Positions 25,280 to 35,531 are shown, counted from the first letter of the stretch. The stretch: 64,000 nt of DNA from JACQFK01 sp036383955 (GCA_036383955.1 DASVNH010000041.1:6062-70061), one strand, 5' to 3'. A program made the numbers and translations. The notes: generated from the letters alone by a model not told the origin.

Positions 25280-26044
25280 CTAGGGGCGGCAGCGCGGGCA
25301 GGGCATCTTGCCGGCGTCGCGGGCGTGCCACTTGCTCTCGTAGTAGATCCGGTCTTCCTCGTGGATCTTCTGGGCCGCCGTGCAGTAGGAGAGGTGGTAC
25401 TGGCGTCCGGCGCGGCCTTCCGAGGAGATGTACTCGGCGAGGGCGCCCCGGGACATGTACTCGTCGATGGGGAGGTCGAAGGCGCGGATCGCCTCGCGCT
25501 CGCTCGCGAAAGTCTGGACGAAGCGGGAGAGGCCGAGGCGTTCGAGGACGACCCGGGCGTCGGCGACGAGGCCGAAGAACTTCATGTCGCCGCCGCGGGC
25601 GCGGGCTTCGTCGATGTAGGAGACGAAGCTCGAGATGCCGTGGCTGTCGAGGTAGACCAGGCGGGCGCAGTCGACGGCGATCCGGGCGAAGCCCCGGTTC
25701 ATGAGGCGCTCGAAGACCTTGGTGACGGGGACTTCCTTGGTCTGGTCGAGCCGGCCCTCGAGGATGACGACCGCCACGCCGTTGCCGGCGTCCCGGAGGT
25801 CGACTTTGAGGACGCGCTTCTCGCCCCGGAAGTTCCGCTGCTCTTCAAGGATCTCCTGGATCAGCTTCCGGCCGAGGACTTTGCGGTCGATGAGGATCTG
25901 ACCGAGCTTGGGGGCGTTGCGATGCCGGCCGATCTGGGCGCGCTGGAAGGCCAGGGCTTCGTCCACGGCCTCGGCCGTGGCGAGCTTCCGACGGACCAGG
26001 AGCTCCCCGATCTTGTGATAGGTGTCCGTGACTCTCTTCGGCAT
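25280..26044 (-). CDS. MshEN-like/STAS fusion protein with C-terminal CxxC
   Basis: The product is 254 residues. Residues 1-65 contain two MshEN-type repeats (KIGELLVRRKLATAEAVDEALAFQ and KLGQILIDRKVLGRKLIQEILEEQ), like the N-terminus of PilB and GspE, which can bind c-di-GMP. A STAS domain follows (about 70-175: VAVVILEGRLDQTKEV, IAVDCARLVYLDSHGISSFVSYID) with the Ser/His region DSHG. The tail ends MPCPRCRP, a possible zinc knuckle. I chose the ATG at 26044 behind GGGGA rather than a TTG two codons upstream. A role in c-di-GMP or pilus signalling is inferred only. Confidence 0.75.
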   Translation of the reverse strand: MPKRVTDTYHKIGELLVRRKLATAEAVDEALAFQRAQIGRHRNAPKLGQILIDRKVLGRKLIQEILEEQRNFRGEKRVLKVDLRDAGNGVAVVILEGRLDQTKEVPVTKVFERLMNRGFARIAVDCARLVYLDSHGISSFVSYIDEARARGGDMKFFGLVADARVVLERLGLSRFVQTFASEREAIRAFDLPIDEYMSRGALAEYISSEGRAGRQYHLSYCTAAQKIHEEDRIYYESKWHARDAGKMPCPRCRP

Positions 26045-26239
26045 CGTCAATCCCCAGCTGGCCGCGTCGCGTCGGCCGGGCCCGAAACGACACGGGGACC
26101 CGGCGCGGCCGACAGGGCCGAACCATCAGGATTTAGTATAACCCCATAATGGGGACCTGCAAAGGATCCATCCCAAGATCGGCGAGCCCCCGGACTCTCC
26201 GCGGCCCTATTTTCCCTGAACGTAACGCCGATCGCTACG

Positions 26240-28377
26240 TCACTCGCGGGCCAGCTCGATGAGCTTGGTCTGGCCGAAGAGGGTGGTGGTGAGCGTCAGG
26301 CCGCGGGCGGCGCCCAGCAGGCTCGTAAAGTGGGCCAGGTCCTTGACCGGAACGTCGTTCACCCGCGTGATCACGCTCAGCGGCTGCAGCTTCGCGATGT
26401 CGGCCCGGCTTCCCGACTCCACCCGGGCCACCAGCACCCCCGTCTGCCCCGCTTCCAGCTTCTGGAAGTGACGGACCTCGTAGGTCAGCTCCTTCACGGT
26501 CAGCCCCAGGGCGTCGTCCTTGTAGCGCTCCGCCGTCTCGCTGTCCGCCGGCGCCCGCTCCAGGACGATCCCGACCGACCGCTTCTCCCGGCCCCGCAGG
26601 ACGTCGAACGTCACCTTCTTCCCGGCCCCGATCTCCGTCAGCATCGACGTCAGGTAGTTGCGGGTCGGACGCCAGGGGCTTTCCGGGGCGGCGCCCCGGG
26701 CCGACGGCATCCGCCCCGAACGCGGGAAGCCGCCCCCGAAACGATCCGGTTCGGCCGCCAGGTCTCGCGCCGACTCCCCGTCGGGCCGCAGCGAGAGGAG
26801 GATGTCGTCCTTCCGCAGTCCCGCTTTCTCGGCCGGCGAGGCCGCGTAGATCTCCGTGAGGAAGAGGCCCCGACGTCCGTCGTTCGTCAGGTCCCGTTCC
26901 TGGATCCCGAGCGCTTCGGCCAGCGGCTTGGAGAGCTCCTGGTACTCGGCGCCCAGCCAGACCAGCCGCTTCTCGTCTTTCTTCGTCATCGGCACCGCCT
27001 TGGCGTCCATGTGGGCGGCGGGATCGGCCAGGGCGGCGGCGATGTCCGAGAAGAAAACGAGGCGGCGCTGGTGGTCGGGCGTGTACGAGCCCCGCATGCG
27101 CTCGTAGGCGGAGCGCTCCCGCGCGCCCTCCATGGCGAGCTCGTCCAGGTCCTCTTCCTTTTTGTCGACGGAGGCGAAGCCCAGCACCCGGCCTTCCAGG
27201 TCCACCAGGAGCGAGCCGGTCTTGATCCGGAAGCGGGAGCGGAGGCGGTCGGCCCCCCCCAGTCCGCGATCCGAGCGGTAGAGCCGGTTGTAGTCCAGGC
27301 GGACGCGGCCGTGTCCGAAGCGGTCCTCGACGGCCGCCGTCAGGAACAGGGCGCCGGGCGGGGGGGCGGCGCCGGCCAGGTCCACGGCCGGCTTGCCTTT
27401 GAGGCCTTCGGCCTTCAGCAGGACGGCGCCGAACGAGCGGAACGAGGCGACGAAGGTCGCCGAGGTCGCGCCGGCGACGGTGATGTCCTCGATCCGGCGG
27501 ATCGTCTCGCGCGACATCGCCTCGGGGATGAGGAGGGTGCCCTTGGCGTCGAGGAGCAGGCCGAAGACGGTCAGGCGGCTGGCCCGGCCGTCGTCGGGGG
27601 GCATGTACCGCTCCTGGGGCCGGTCGGCGCGGAGCGTGAACTCGATCCGGTGGACGGCTTCCGGCAGGGACTTCCGCAGCGCCGCGTAGCGCGCGTCGAG
27701 GTCCGACAGCCGCTCGTCCGCCACGATCGCCTTGCCGAGGAACGAGCTCCGGCCGTCCTCGCGCGTCCATAGGTACTGGTCCAGGGCGATGCCGACCGGA
27801 GCGCCCTTGGCGTCGGAGACGACGGAGCCGGGGCGGAGGAGGTCGACGCAGAACCAGCCCTTCTGGGGCTCCAGGGGGGCGTTGGTCTGGATGTACGGGC
27901 TGACGTTGAGGTGCCAGCGGCCGTCGACCCGGTCCGCGTAGGTGACGTGGAACGTGCCGCCGAGCGGGGGAGGGGTCCAGTCGACGAACGCGAGCGGCGG
28001 GAACTCGAGCGGCTTTTTCGGCCTGAGCAGCACGAAGTCGAAGTTCCGCCCGACGCCCATCATCTCCGCCTCGAAGCGGGTGCCCGTGGCGTCGACGCAC
28101 TCGATCCGTTCGACGTTGTCGGCCCGCAGCGCCTTCTCGGGCATGAGGAGGAGGTTCTTCTCGACGGCCACCGCCCACGACTCCATCGGCAGCTCGTTTT
28201 CGGCGTACTGGACCAGGGCCTGCTGCTCGGCGTCGGGGGCCTCGTCCTCGAGGTCGGCCTTCTCGAGGCGCGTCTTCTTGCGGAGGTGGACGTCGACGCC
28301 CACGAACGACTTCCGGACCGCCTCGTACGTGGGTCCGACGCCGGGGTGCTCGGCCTGCAAGGCCAGGAGGAGGAGGA

Positions 28378-28381
<4 letters not shown>
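26240..28381 (-). CDS. Large exported PDZ protein, apparent catalytically dead HtrA tandem
   Basis: The product is 713 residues with an extremely short leader MILLLLALQA. Two blocks look like trypsin-like HtrA folds without their catalytic residues. Residues 60-215 resemble the HtrA core, but where HtrA reads NHV it has LMPEKAL, and where it reads NPGNSGGPL it has LEPQKGWF. A second degenerate block spans about 255-430. Two PDZ-like domains follow (LFLTEIYAASPAEKAGLRKDDILLSL; GVLVARVESGSRADIAKLQPLSVITRVN). The ATG at 28381 overlaps the stop of the active HtrA gene. It is probably a regulatory partner of that protease. The repeat interpretation is by eye. Confidence 0.65.
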
Positions 28382-29718
<1,337 letters not shown>

Positions 29719-29804
29719 AGGTCGATTCTAGCCTTCATGGAGGAACTTTCCGCCCCGAACGTCGTGCCATATCCCAGGTTTTTTACGTACGGACGGGGGT
29801 GGCC

Positions 29805-30797
29805 ATGAGAACGATCGCGCTGGGGCTCTTTTTCTGTCTGGCGGCGACGGCCGACGAAGTGACGCTCAAGGGCGGCGGCAAGGTCTCCGGCGTGGTCGAG
29901 GAACGCGGCCTCAAGGTGCTCGTCCGGACGGAGCACGGCGTCCTCACGTTCGACCGTTCGGGCGTCGAACAGATCGACCGGAGCAAGACCTCCCCGCTGC
30001 AGGAGTACCAGGAGCGGCTCGCGAAGACCGACGTCACGAAGGCGGAGGACGTCGCGACCCTCCTCGCCTGGGCGGAGTCCCGGCGCATGGCGGAGGCGGT
30101 CCGGGAGCTGCGCGACCGCCTGTGCCGGCTGAAGTGGGACAAGCTGGACCACGCGGATCCGGAGGCGGCCTCGGCCTTCGCGGCCTGGGCGCGCGCCAAC
30201 GGGTGCAAGGAGCAGGCGGAGCTGGCGCTGCGGGCGTCGATCGGCCTCCAGCGGGCGAAGCTGGACAAGAAGGACGCGGAAGGCCATTACCGGCTGGGGT
30301 TGTGGGCGAAGTCGCGGGGCCTGCCGGCGGAGGCGCTGATCCTGTTTCAGCAGGCGATCCTGGCGGATCCCGACCACGAGCACGCGCGCCGGGAGATGGG
30401 CTTCCAGAAGCTGGACGGGGTCTGGCGGACCGAGCGCGAGGTGAAGATCGCCAAGGGGCTGATCGAGTTCGAGGGGGACTGGATGACGCCCCAGGCCAAG
30501 GAGGGCATCCTCCTGGCCCGGACGCTGGAGAAGGAGCGCCGGCTGCTCGAGGAGGAGCGCCGGAAGCTCGAGATCGCCCGGGCGGACGCGCGGCGCGATC
30601 GGGCGGAGCTCGAGGCTCACGCGCGGGAGCTGGCCCGGCAGGCGGCCGAGCTCGAGCGCCGGCGGATCGAGGTCGTCTCGACGCCCCCGCCCCACGTCTG
30701 CGGCGGGGGCTGCGGCCATACGGTCGTGGTGGTCCGCCCGCCGCCGCGCGACCCGGCGGACACCGATCTCGTCAAACCGAGACTCACGGGCCCTTGA
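29805..30797 (+). CDS. Exported protein with coiled coil and TPR-like region, unknown function
   Basis: The product is 330 residues from the ATG at 29805. A short leader (MRTIALGLFFCLAATADE) precedes a small beta domain VTLKGGGKVSGVVEERGLKVLVRTEHGVLTFDRSGVEQI. The motif VTLKxG..xxGxV is common in planctomycete exported proteins with TPR or coiled-coil tails. A helical section (about 70-190) with TPR-like HYRLGLWAKSRGLPAEALILFQQAILADPDHEHAR follows, then a charged coiled coil (235-295). The C-terminus contains CGGGCGH. The specific role is unknown. Confidence 0.7.
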   Translation: MRTIALGLFFCLAATADEVTLKGGGKVSGVVEERGLKVLVRTEHGVLTFDRSGVEQIDRSKTSPLQEYQERLAKTDVTKAEDVATLLAWAESRRMAEAVRELRDRLCRLKWDKLDHADPEAASAFAAWARANGCKEQAELALRASIGLQRAKLDKKDAEGHYRLGLWAKSRGLPAEALILFQQAILADPDHEHARREMGFQKLDGVWRTEREVKIAKGLIEFEGDWMTPQAKEGILLARTLEKERRLLEEERRKLEIARADARRDRAELEAHARELARQAAELERRRIEVVSTPPPHVCGGGCGHTVVVVRPPPRDPADTDLVKPRLTGP

Positions 30798-30859
30798 CGG
30801 GATCCTGACCGGCCCTTTACGCGGCCCCTCTACGCTACGGACGAGAAAGAGGGGTGCGC

Positions 30860-31420
30860 ATGTTCGTCCGCGATTGGATGACCACGCCGGTCGTCGCGAT
30901 GAGCTCCAGCGCGTCGGTGCTCGACGCCCTCCGCGTCATGGAAATGCGCTCGGTCCGGCGCCTGCCGGTCCTGGACGGCGACGAGCTCCGCGGGATTGTG
31001 ACGCGCGAGGACCTGCACGCGCTGCTCGGCTACGGCGAAGGCATGGCCTCGGAAGCGGAGGCGCCGATCGAGCGGGTCATGCGCTCCCCGGTGCTGACCG
31101 TGTCGCCGCAGGACACCCTCGAGCGGGCGGCTGAAGTCATGCTGGAAAAGGAAGTCTCGGGACTGCCGGTCGTCGAGGACGGCCGGCTGGCCGGCATGAT
31201 CACCGAATCCGACGTCTTCCGCGCCTTCACCCGCCTGCTGGGCGTGAACGAGGCCGGCGCCCGGGTCGTCCTGTCGGTGGGCGAGGGGTCGGATCTGATG
31301 GAGGAGATCCGCCGGCGGACGGCGGGCCTGGCGATCCGCAGCCTGACCGCGACCTCCCGCGACGGCGGTTGGGAAGTCGTCATGCGCCTCCGGGGACGCG
31401 CTCCCGTCCCCAGCGTCTAG
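30860..31420 (+). CDS. CBS-domain pair protein
   Basis: The product is 186 residues from the ATG at 30860; GAAAGAGGGG sits before it, and a GTG two codons earlier is less well placed. Residues 1-120 are two CBS motifs (VRDWMTTPVVAMSS, RLPVLDGDELRGIVTREDLHALL; IERVMRSPVLTVSP, GLPVVEDGRLAGMITESDVFRAF). The last 55 residues are an ACT-like fold without clear motif. Such proteins bind AMP, ATP or SAM and regulate unspecified partners. It is convergent with the porin gene, overlapping it by four bases. Confidence 0.88.
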   Translation: MFVRDWMTTPVVAMSSSASVLDALRVMEMRSVRRLPVLDGDELRGIVTREDLHALLGYGEGMASEAEAPIERVMRSPVLTVSPQDTLERAAEVMLEKEVSGLPVVEDGRLAGMITESDVFRAFTRLLGVNEAGARVVLSVGEGSDLMEEIRRRTAGLAIRSLTATSRDGGWEVVMRLRGRAPVPSV

Positions 31421-32640
31421 AAATCGACCTGGGCGCGGAGCAGGAAGCCGGTGAGGGCGTCGAGCTCCTCGCCGTCCACGTCGATCCCGCCGCCGTAGCG
31501 CTCGTGCACGACGTCCAGCGACAGCCGGAAGAAGCGGTCGACCCACCAGGTCGTCGCGAACGTGAGCGTCGTCAGCCGCTCGGCGTCGGCCGGCCCCGTC
31601 AGCCCCGCGTCCTCGGCGTTCGGGAACTCCACCCGGCAGGCCCGGACCGCCAGCTCGAGCGCCCCCCCATCGCCGGCGGGGACGGGCCGCAGGTCGGCCC
31701 GCTTGTCCTCGCCCGTCGCGATCCAGGACAAGGAGGCGAACGCGCCTCTCGACTCCATCCGCCGCTCCGCCGACCCCTTCAGCTCGTCGTCCCGCCAGAG
31801 CGCCTGCGCGCGCAGCTGGACCGGCCCCCGGATCCAGCGGACGTTCGCGTCCGCCCGGCGCCGGAGGCCGTCGAACGTCCCCGCCATCGGATCCAGCCAG
31901 AGCGCCGAGAGCTCCGGGGTCGTCTGGTCGAAATCGCCGGCGGCGACGTCGTCCACGTCGGTGATCGACCCCCCGAGCCCCAGGCGGAAGCCGCCGAACG
32001 GCTGGACGTAGATCGCGCCGGACAGCTCCTTTTCGTCGTTCGCGTCGGGGACCGAGCGGCCGTCGTCGTTCACCAGCCCGCCGCCGTTGGACACCATGAG
32101 GAAGTAGCGGAGGACGTCGACGTCCCACGCCCCATGGATCTGAATTCCCTGCTCGCGGCCGGGGCCGAGGCGGTTGAGGGCCGACTTTTCGGCGAACTCG
32201 AGGTGCTTGCCGGTGCCGTAGTCCTCGAGCTCGCAGGGCTCGTAGAACTGGCCGACCCGGACCATGAACGAGGGGAAGCGGCGCCATTCGACCCAGGCGT
32301 CGCGGAGCTTGGTCGAGGTGGTGGACGCGGCGGCCCCGGTTTCCTGGTTGACCGTGCCGGTCAGCCAGTCGACCTGGAGCCGGTAGCCGAACTCGTTCCG
32401 GAACGCGCCGCCCGTCTCCAGCCGCGCTCCGCGCAGGAAAACCGAATCCGGCACCGTGCGGATCGGGGCGACGTCGTCGTCCGGCCGGTCCAGCGCCATC
32501 CGCCCGTGCACCCGCACGAACCCGGACAGGTAGCCTTCCCAGGAGGCGTCGCGGGCCTTGAAGCGGAGGCCGTCGCGCCACGACACCTCCACCGGAACGC
32601 CGTCGTCCTGCGCGAGGAGCAGGGCCAGCTGGAGGAGCAT
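31417..32640 (-). CDS. Phosphate-selective porin O/P-like outer-membrane protein
   Basis: The product is 407 residues with a short leader MLLQLALLLAQ. The beta-rich body has SGFVRVHGRMALD, VFLRGARLETGGAFRNEFGYRLQVDW, RDAWVEWRRFPSFMVRVGQFYEP and QGIQIHGAWD, the pattern of the Porin_O_P family (16-stranded phosphate or polyphosphate porins). It ends FLLRAQVDF with the C-terminal Phe expected for outer-membrane insertion. No phosphate genes lie nearby, so the substrate is uncertain. Confidence 0.8.
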   Translation of the reverse strand: MLLQLALLLAQDDGVPVEVSWRDGLRFKARDASWEGYLSGFVRVHGRMALDRPDDDVAPIRTVPDSVFLRGARLETGGAFRNEFGYRLQVDWLTGTVNQETGAAASTTSTKLRDAWVEWRRFPSFMVRVGQFYEPCELEDYGTGKHLEFAEKSALNRLGPGREQGIQIHGAWDVDVLRYFLMVSNGGGLVNDDGRSVPDANDEKELSGAIYVQPFGGFRLGLGGSITDVDDVAAGDFDQTTPELSALWLDPMAGTFDGLRRRADANVRWIRGPVQLRAQALWRDDELKGSAERRMESRGAFASLSWIATGEDKRADLRPVPAGDGGALELAVRACRVEFPNAEDAGLTGPADAERLTTLTFATTWWVDRFFRLSLDVVHERYGGGIDVDGEELDALTGFLLRAQVDF

Positions 32641-32653
32641 GAAGGCGGCGATT

Positions 32654-33181
32654 CTATCCGGGAAGCTTGAGGACCGTAAAGCCGAAGAGCTCGACGTCCG
32701 GCGTCCCCGGCGCGAGCCCGGCTTTTTCGTAGGTCCGGCGGAGGAATTCCGGGGCGTCCCAGCCCCATTCGACGGCCACCTGCGGCAGGAGGAGGCCCGA
32801 TCGCTTGCCGAGGCGGATGTAGAGGCCGTGGCGGCCGATCTGGATCTCCTCGGGCCGGAGCGGGATCAGGGGGGTGAGGACGGAAAGCTCGACGGCCAGG
32901 GCGGGGAGCTCGCGGGGCTCGAGGGGCGGGAAGCGGCCGTCGCGGACGGCGGCGGCCTCGGCCATGTCGCGGACCGACGTCCACAGGGGTTGGAGGGCTT
33001 CGATGTGGCCGACGCAGCCGCGGAGCTCGCCGGCGATCCGGAGGGTAACGAAAGCGGCCCCCTTCTCGCGAAGGGGGCCGCTGGGATTCGTCAGATGGGG
33101 CGCGGGCTCGCCGCGCGCCGCCGCTTCCACGGTCCGGCGCGCGAGGTCGAGCAGGGCGCGTTGGTCTTCATCGGAGAGCAA
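32654..33181 (-). CDS. AMMECR1-domain protein
   Basis: The product is 175 residues. The family core is clear: KGAAFVTLRIAGELRGCVGHIEALQPL (where LRGCIG is the AMMECR1 signature), then DGRFPPLEPRELPALAVELSVLTPL and GLYIRLGKRSGLLLPQVAVEWGWDAPEFLRRTYEKAGL. Members are often next to radical-SAM and MEMO genes, absent here, and the function is unsettled. Codons for about residues 33-44 form a hairpin like a terminator. It starts about 100 bp after the OmpA lipoprotein gene, separated by a true terminator. The start ATG at 33181 gives a normal-length domain. Confidence 0.9.
   Translation of the reverse strand: MLSDEDQRALLDLARRTVEAAARGEPAPHLTNPSGPLREKGAAFVTLRIAGELRGCVGHIEALQPLWTSVRDMAEAAAVRDGRFPPLEPRELPALAVELSVLTPLIPLRPEEIQIGRHGLYIRLGKRSGLLLPQVAVEWGWDAPEFLRRTYEKAGLAPGTPDVELFGFTVLKLPG
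33046..33107 (-). repeat. Repeat copy A inside AMMECR1 (terminator-like hairpin)
   Basis: The segment contains the palindrome GCGGCCCCCTTCTCGCGAAGGGGGCCGC and flanks that match 33214-33279 closely: both read ACGAAA before and TTCGTCAGAT(g/c)GGGCGCGG after the stem. Here it encodes conserved AMMECR1 residues (SGPLREKGAAFV). On the minus strand the stem is followed by TTTCGTT, so early termination is possible. Confidence 0.7.
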
Positions 33182-33213
33182 GGTCCCATTATGGCTTCCG
33201 CCGGATCGCGGGG

Positions 33214-33279
33214 TTAAACGAAAAACGGCGCCCTTCTCGCGAAGGGCGCCGTTCGGTTTCGTCAGATCGGGCGCGGTTT
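33214..33279 (-). terminator. Terminator of the OmpA lipoprotein gene (repeat copy B)
   Basis: Read on the minus strand, the stem AACGGCGCCCTTC, loop, GAAGGGCGCCGTT is followed by TTTCGTTT. It begins right after the OmpA stop. It is nearly the same sequence as 33046-33107 within the downstream gene, including the bases outside the stem. Confidence 0.85.
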
Positions 33280-33281
33280 TC

Positions 33282-33980
33282 TTACTTCTGGAAGCTCGCT
33301 TTCACAGGGGCGCCGGGCAGCGGGGCCTGGCCTTCCACGAGGAAGATCTCCACGCGGCGGCTGTCCTTGTCGGAGCCGCGGGGCCGGGTGCAGCCCATGC
33401 CGACCACCGAGTCGACCTGGCGCTCGCTCACGCCGCTCTTCAGCAGCTCGCCCATGACGGCGACCGCGCGGTTGACGCTCAGCTCCGTGTTGGTGTCCGT
33501 GTCGAGGGCGGCCAGCGTGGGCTTCCGGACGATCGGCTTCTTGTCCGTGTGGCCGACGATGCGCATGTGCTGGCCCTTCTGGGCCTTCGCGAACGTCCCG
33601 AGGATGGTCTTGCCGCGGGCCGTCAGCGTCGAGCTGCCGAGATCGAACAGGACGTCGGTCCCGAACGTCACGGTGCCCTTCTCGTCGACCTTGACGTCGC
33701 TCTCCGGCACGCCCAGGCCGAGGAGGGCCTTCTTGAGGCTGTCGGCGAGCTCCGCGTAGGTCTTGTTGGCGGCGGAATACAGCTCGCTGTCGCCCTTGAG
33801 GCGGTCGTAGGCTTCCGACTTGGCGCGCAGGGACGCGTTGTCGCGCTCCAGCGTGCCGTTGTACTCCTTGAGCTGGTCGACGTCGTGCTTGTACTGCTCG
33901 TAGGTGACCCACTGCCCCTGGCAGCCGACGGCGGCGAACGCGGACACCCCCAGGACGATGCCGAGAATCTTGGACGACAT
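33282..33980 (-). CDS. OmpA/Pal-family peptidoglycan-binding lipoprotein
   Basis: The product is 232 residues from the ATG at 33980, which follows a GGGGGAAGC site; an upstream frame is open to 34049 but runs across the promoter region. The leader ends FAAVGC, a lipobox. A coiled coil (about 30-65) precedes the OmpA C-terminal domain (VLFDLGSSTLTARGKTIL, MRIVGHTDKKPI, NTELSVNRAVAVMGELL, DSRRVEIFLVEG), which binds diaminopimelate in murein. It should tether an outer envelope layer to peptidoglycan. A near-consensus promoter drives it, so it is probably abundant. Confidence 0.92.
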   Translation of the reverse strand: MSSKILGIVLGVSAFAAVGCQGQWVTYEQYKHDVDQLKEYNGTLERDNASLRAKSEAYDRLKGDSELYSAANKTYAELADSLKKALLGLGVPESDVKVDEKGTVTFGTDVLFDLGSSTLTARGKTILGTFAKAQKGQHMRIVGHTDKKPIVRKPTLAALDTDTNTELSVNRAVAVMGELLKSGVSERQVDSVVGMGCTRPRGSDKDSRRVEIFLVEGQAPLPGAPVKASFQK

Positions 33981-34051
33981 GAGCTTCCCCCTCTCTGACG
34001 GACCTTCACTCTCTCCGAAGAGACGGCCCCGCGCCGTCTCCCACGCCATAA

Positions 34052-34079
34052 ACTATAATCTGTAAATTATGATTGTCAA
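34052..34079 (-). promoter_or_regulatory. Near-consensus sigma-70 promoter of the OmpA lipoprotein gene
   Basis: On the minus strand, TTGACA (34079-34074), a 16-bp AT-rich spacer and TATAGT (34057-34052) precede a 5' leader of roughly 65 bases. The leader contains the hairpin GACGGCCCCGCGCCGTC. This is the strongest vegetative promoter I see in the window. Confidence 0.8.
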
Positions 34080-34083
34080 GGGG

Positions 34084-34127
34084 CGGTGAAAAGAAAACGG
34101 CCCCGGGGGTCGTCCCCCCGGGGCCGT
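34084..34127 (-). terminator. Rho-independent terminator of the HTH-TM gene
   Basis: Stem ACGGCCCCGGGGG (34097-34109) with CCCCCCGGGGCCGT (34114-34127), followed on the minus strand by TTTTCTTTTCACC. It closes the gene ending at 34147 and is right upstream of the OmpA promoter. Confidence 0.88.
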
Positions 34128-34146
34128 GTCGAAGTCCTGAGTTCGC

Positions 34147-35058
34147 TTAGGGCGCGGCCGGCGGCGGCGCCGCCAGGTCGCCCGGGAGGCTGGACAGCCC
34201 CTCGGCCTTCTTGTGGAAGGTCGGGCCCCGGTAGTCCTGGTGCTTGATCCGCGGATCCGGGTCGCCGAAGGGCGGCTCCTTGCCGTGGAAGCGCTTCGTG
34301 TGGAACTTCGTCCAGTTCGGGTCCTGCCAGAACTTCTCCAGCGTCCACATGGTCAGGCCCGCCGTGATCTCCGACGGCCGCTCCTTCTGGCCCGACTCCA
34401 TCGCGAACGTGTCGTAGGCGAAGAAGCCGCCGTACGCCGCCGTCACGAACGCCAGGAAGATGAAGAGGGTCCAGATCCAGTGCGGACGCTTCCGCTCGAT
34501 CTCCTCCTCGACGGCCACCGGGATCCGCGCGCTCACGCGCTTGTGCGCGCCCGTCTGGCCCGTCCGCTTGCGCGGGGGCGGGGGCGGCGCGACTTCCTCT
34601 TCCACGGCCTCGGCCGCGATGGTCTCTTCGTTCGTCTCGTCCGCGAGCTTGAGCGGCTCGGTCGTGACGCCCGTGTCGGTGTCTTCTTCGATGAAGGTCT
34701 CTTCGTTTTCGGTGCTGACTTCCTCCGTCGGCACCACCAGGTCCGCGTCCGTCTCCCCGGGCGTATGGCCCTTGACCGCCGCCAGCTGCGCGGAGGTGTC
34801 GGAGAGCGCGGCCGTCTCCTGGCCGATGTCGAGGTCCAGAACCGTCTCGTCCTGCGTCTCGCTCGTGGGCGTGGACGGCAGGATGATCGTCGGCTCCGTG
34901 ATGCGGCCTTTGCGGAGGGACTCGACGTCCTCCTTCTTGAACTTCATCTTGTTTTCGTCGCGGAAGGCGCGGAGCTCGCCTTCCGAGACCATGCGCTTGA
35001 GCTCTTCTTCGCCGAGCTCAAGCTCCTTCATGACGTCTTCGAAGCTGAAATAGTCCAC
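34147..35058 (-). CDS. Excisionase-type HTH protein with acidic linker and one TM helix
   Basis: The product is 303 residues. Residues 1-50 (FSFEDVMKELELGEEELKRMVSEGELRAFRDENKMKFKKEDVESL) match the HTH_17/MerR-excisionase pattern. A long acidic region (about 55-165, rich in Glu, Thr and Asp) and a Pro stretch lead to a basic segment, then a membrane helix (about 194-213, WIWTLFIFLAFVTAAYGGFFAY), then a roughly 90-residue external part (FWQDPNWTKFHTKRFHG). It is a membrane-bound transcription-factor-like layout, but target and signal are unknown. It is preceded on the same strand by the gene at 35088. Confidence 0.75.
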   Translation of the reverse strand: MDYFSFEDVMKELELGEEELKRMVSEGELRAFRDENKMKFKKEDVESLRKGRITEPTIILPSTPTSETQDETVLDLDIGQETAALSDTSAQLAAVKGHTPGETDADLVVPTEEVSTENEETFIEEDTDTGVTTEPLKLADETNEETIAAEAVEEEVAPPPPPRKRTGQTGAHKRVSARIPVAVEEEIERKRPHWIWTLFIFLAFVTAAYGGFFAYDTFAMESGQKERPSEITAGLTMWTLEKFWQDPNWTKFHTKRFHGKEPPFGDPDPRIKHQDYRGPTFHKKAEGLSSLPGDLAAPPPAAP

Positions 35059-35087
35059 GACCGATCCTCCCAGATAACCCTATGACC

Positions 35088-35531
35088 TTACTTCTTGTCG
35101 TCCTTCGGCTGCTGTTTCCTGATCGTTTCCACGATGTCCTTCACGCTCGGCTTGTCGTTGCCGAGCTCCAGGATGTCGAGGTCGAAGCTGATGTCCCGGA
35201 CGGCCGCCAGCTTCATGGAGCGGGCGCCGTTGCCGATCTGGTAGGCCGCCAGCGAGATCCGCTCGCTCTTGGAGGCCACGACGTCCTTGGGGTCCGAGCC
35301 GGGCTTGGGGGGCGCGTTGCGCTTGAAGACGATCCAGCAGATGTCGTTCTGGTTCTGCTGGCTGGCGCCGATGCCCATGATGAGCCCGCCGTTGCCGGAG
35401 TCCGCCGCCTGAGCGGGGGTCGGAACCGCGCCGTAAGCCAGAGGCTCGCGCTGCTGCATGAGGAGAGCGCTGAGGAGGACCACGATGATCCCCGCCATGA
35501 TCCCCATCGAGAAGAAGCCCCACTTTTGCAT
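35088..35531 (-). CDS. Small exported/anchored protein, paralogue of the gene at 36328
   Basis: The product is 147 residues from the ATG at 35531 behind GGAGG; an upstream frame is open but carries no site. One hydrophobic segment near the N-terminus (GFFSMGIMAGIIVVLLSALLM) anchors or exports it. The remainder shares NQNDICWIVFKRNAPP, SLAAYQIGNGARSMKLAAVRDISFDLDIL and a terminal KDIVETIRKQQ with the gene at 36328 (DNKNDILWIMTKIKP, LAMYKVEDQGKGFSLRTVRAIDADL, VKEMMEALPKE). It is part of a run of minus-strand secreted proteins. No known domain. Confidence 0.75.
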   Translation of the reverse strand: MQKWGFFSMGIMAGIIVVLLSALLMQQREPLAYGAVPTPAQAADSGNGGLIMGIGASQQNQNDICWIVFKRNAPPKPGSDPKDVVASKSERISLAAYQIGNGARSMKLAAVRDISFDLDILELGNDKPSVKDIVETIRKQQPKDDKK

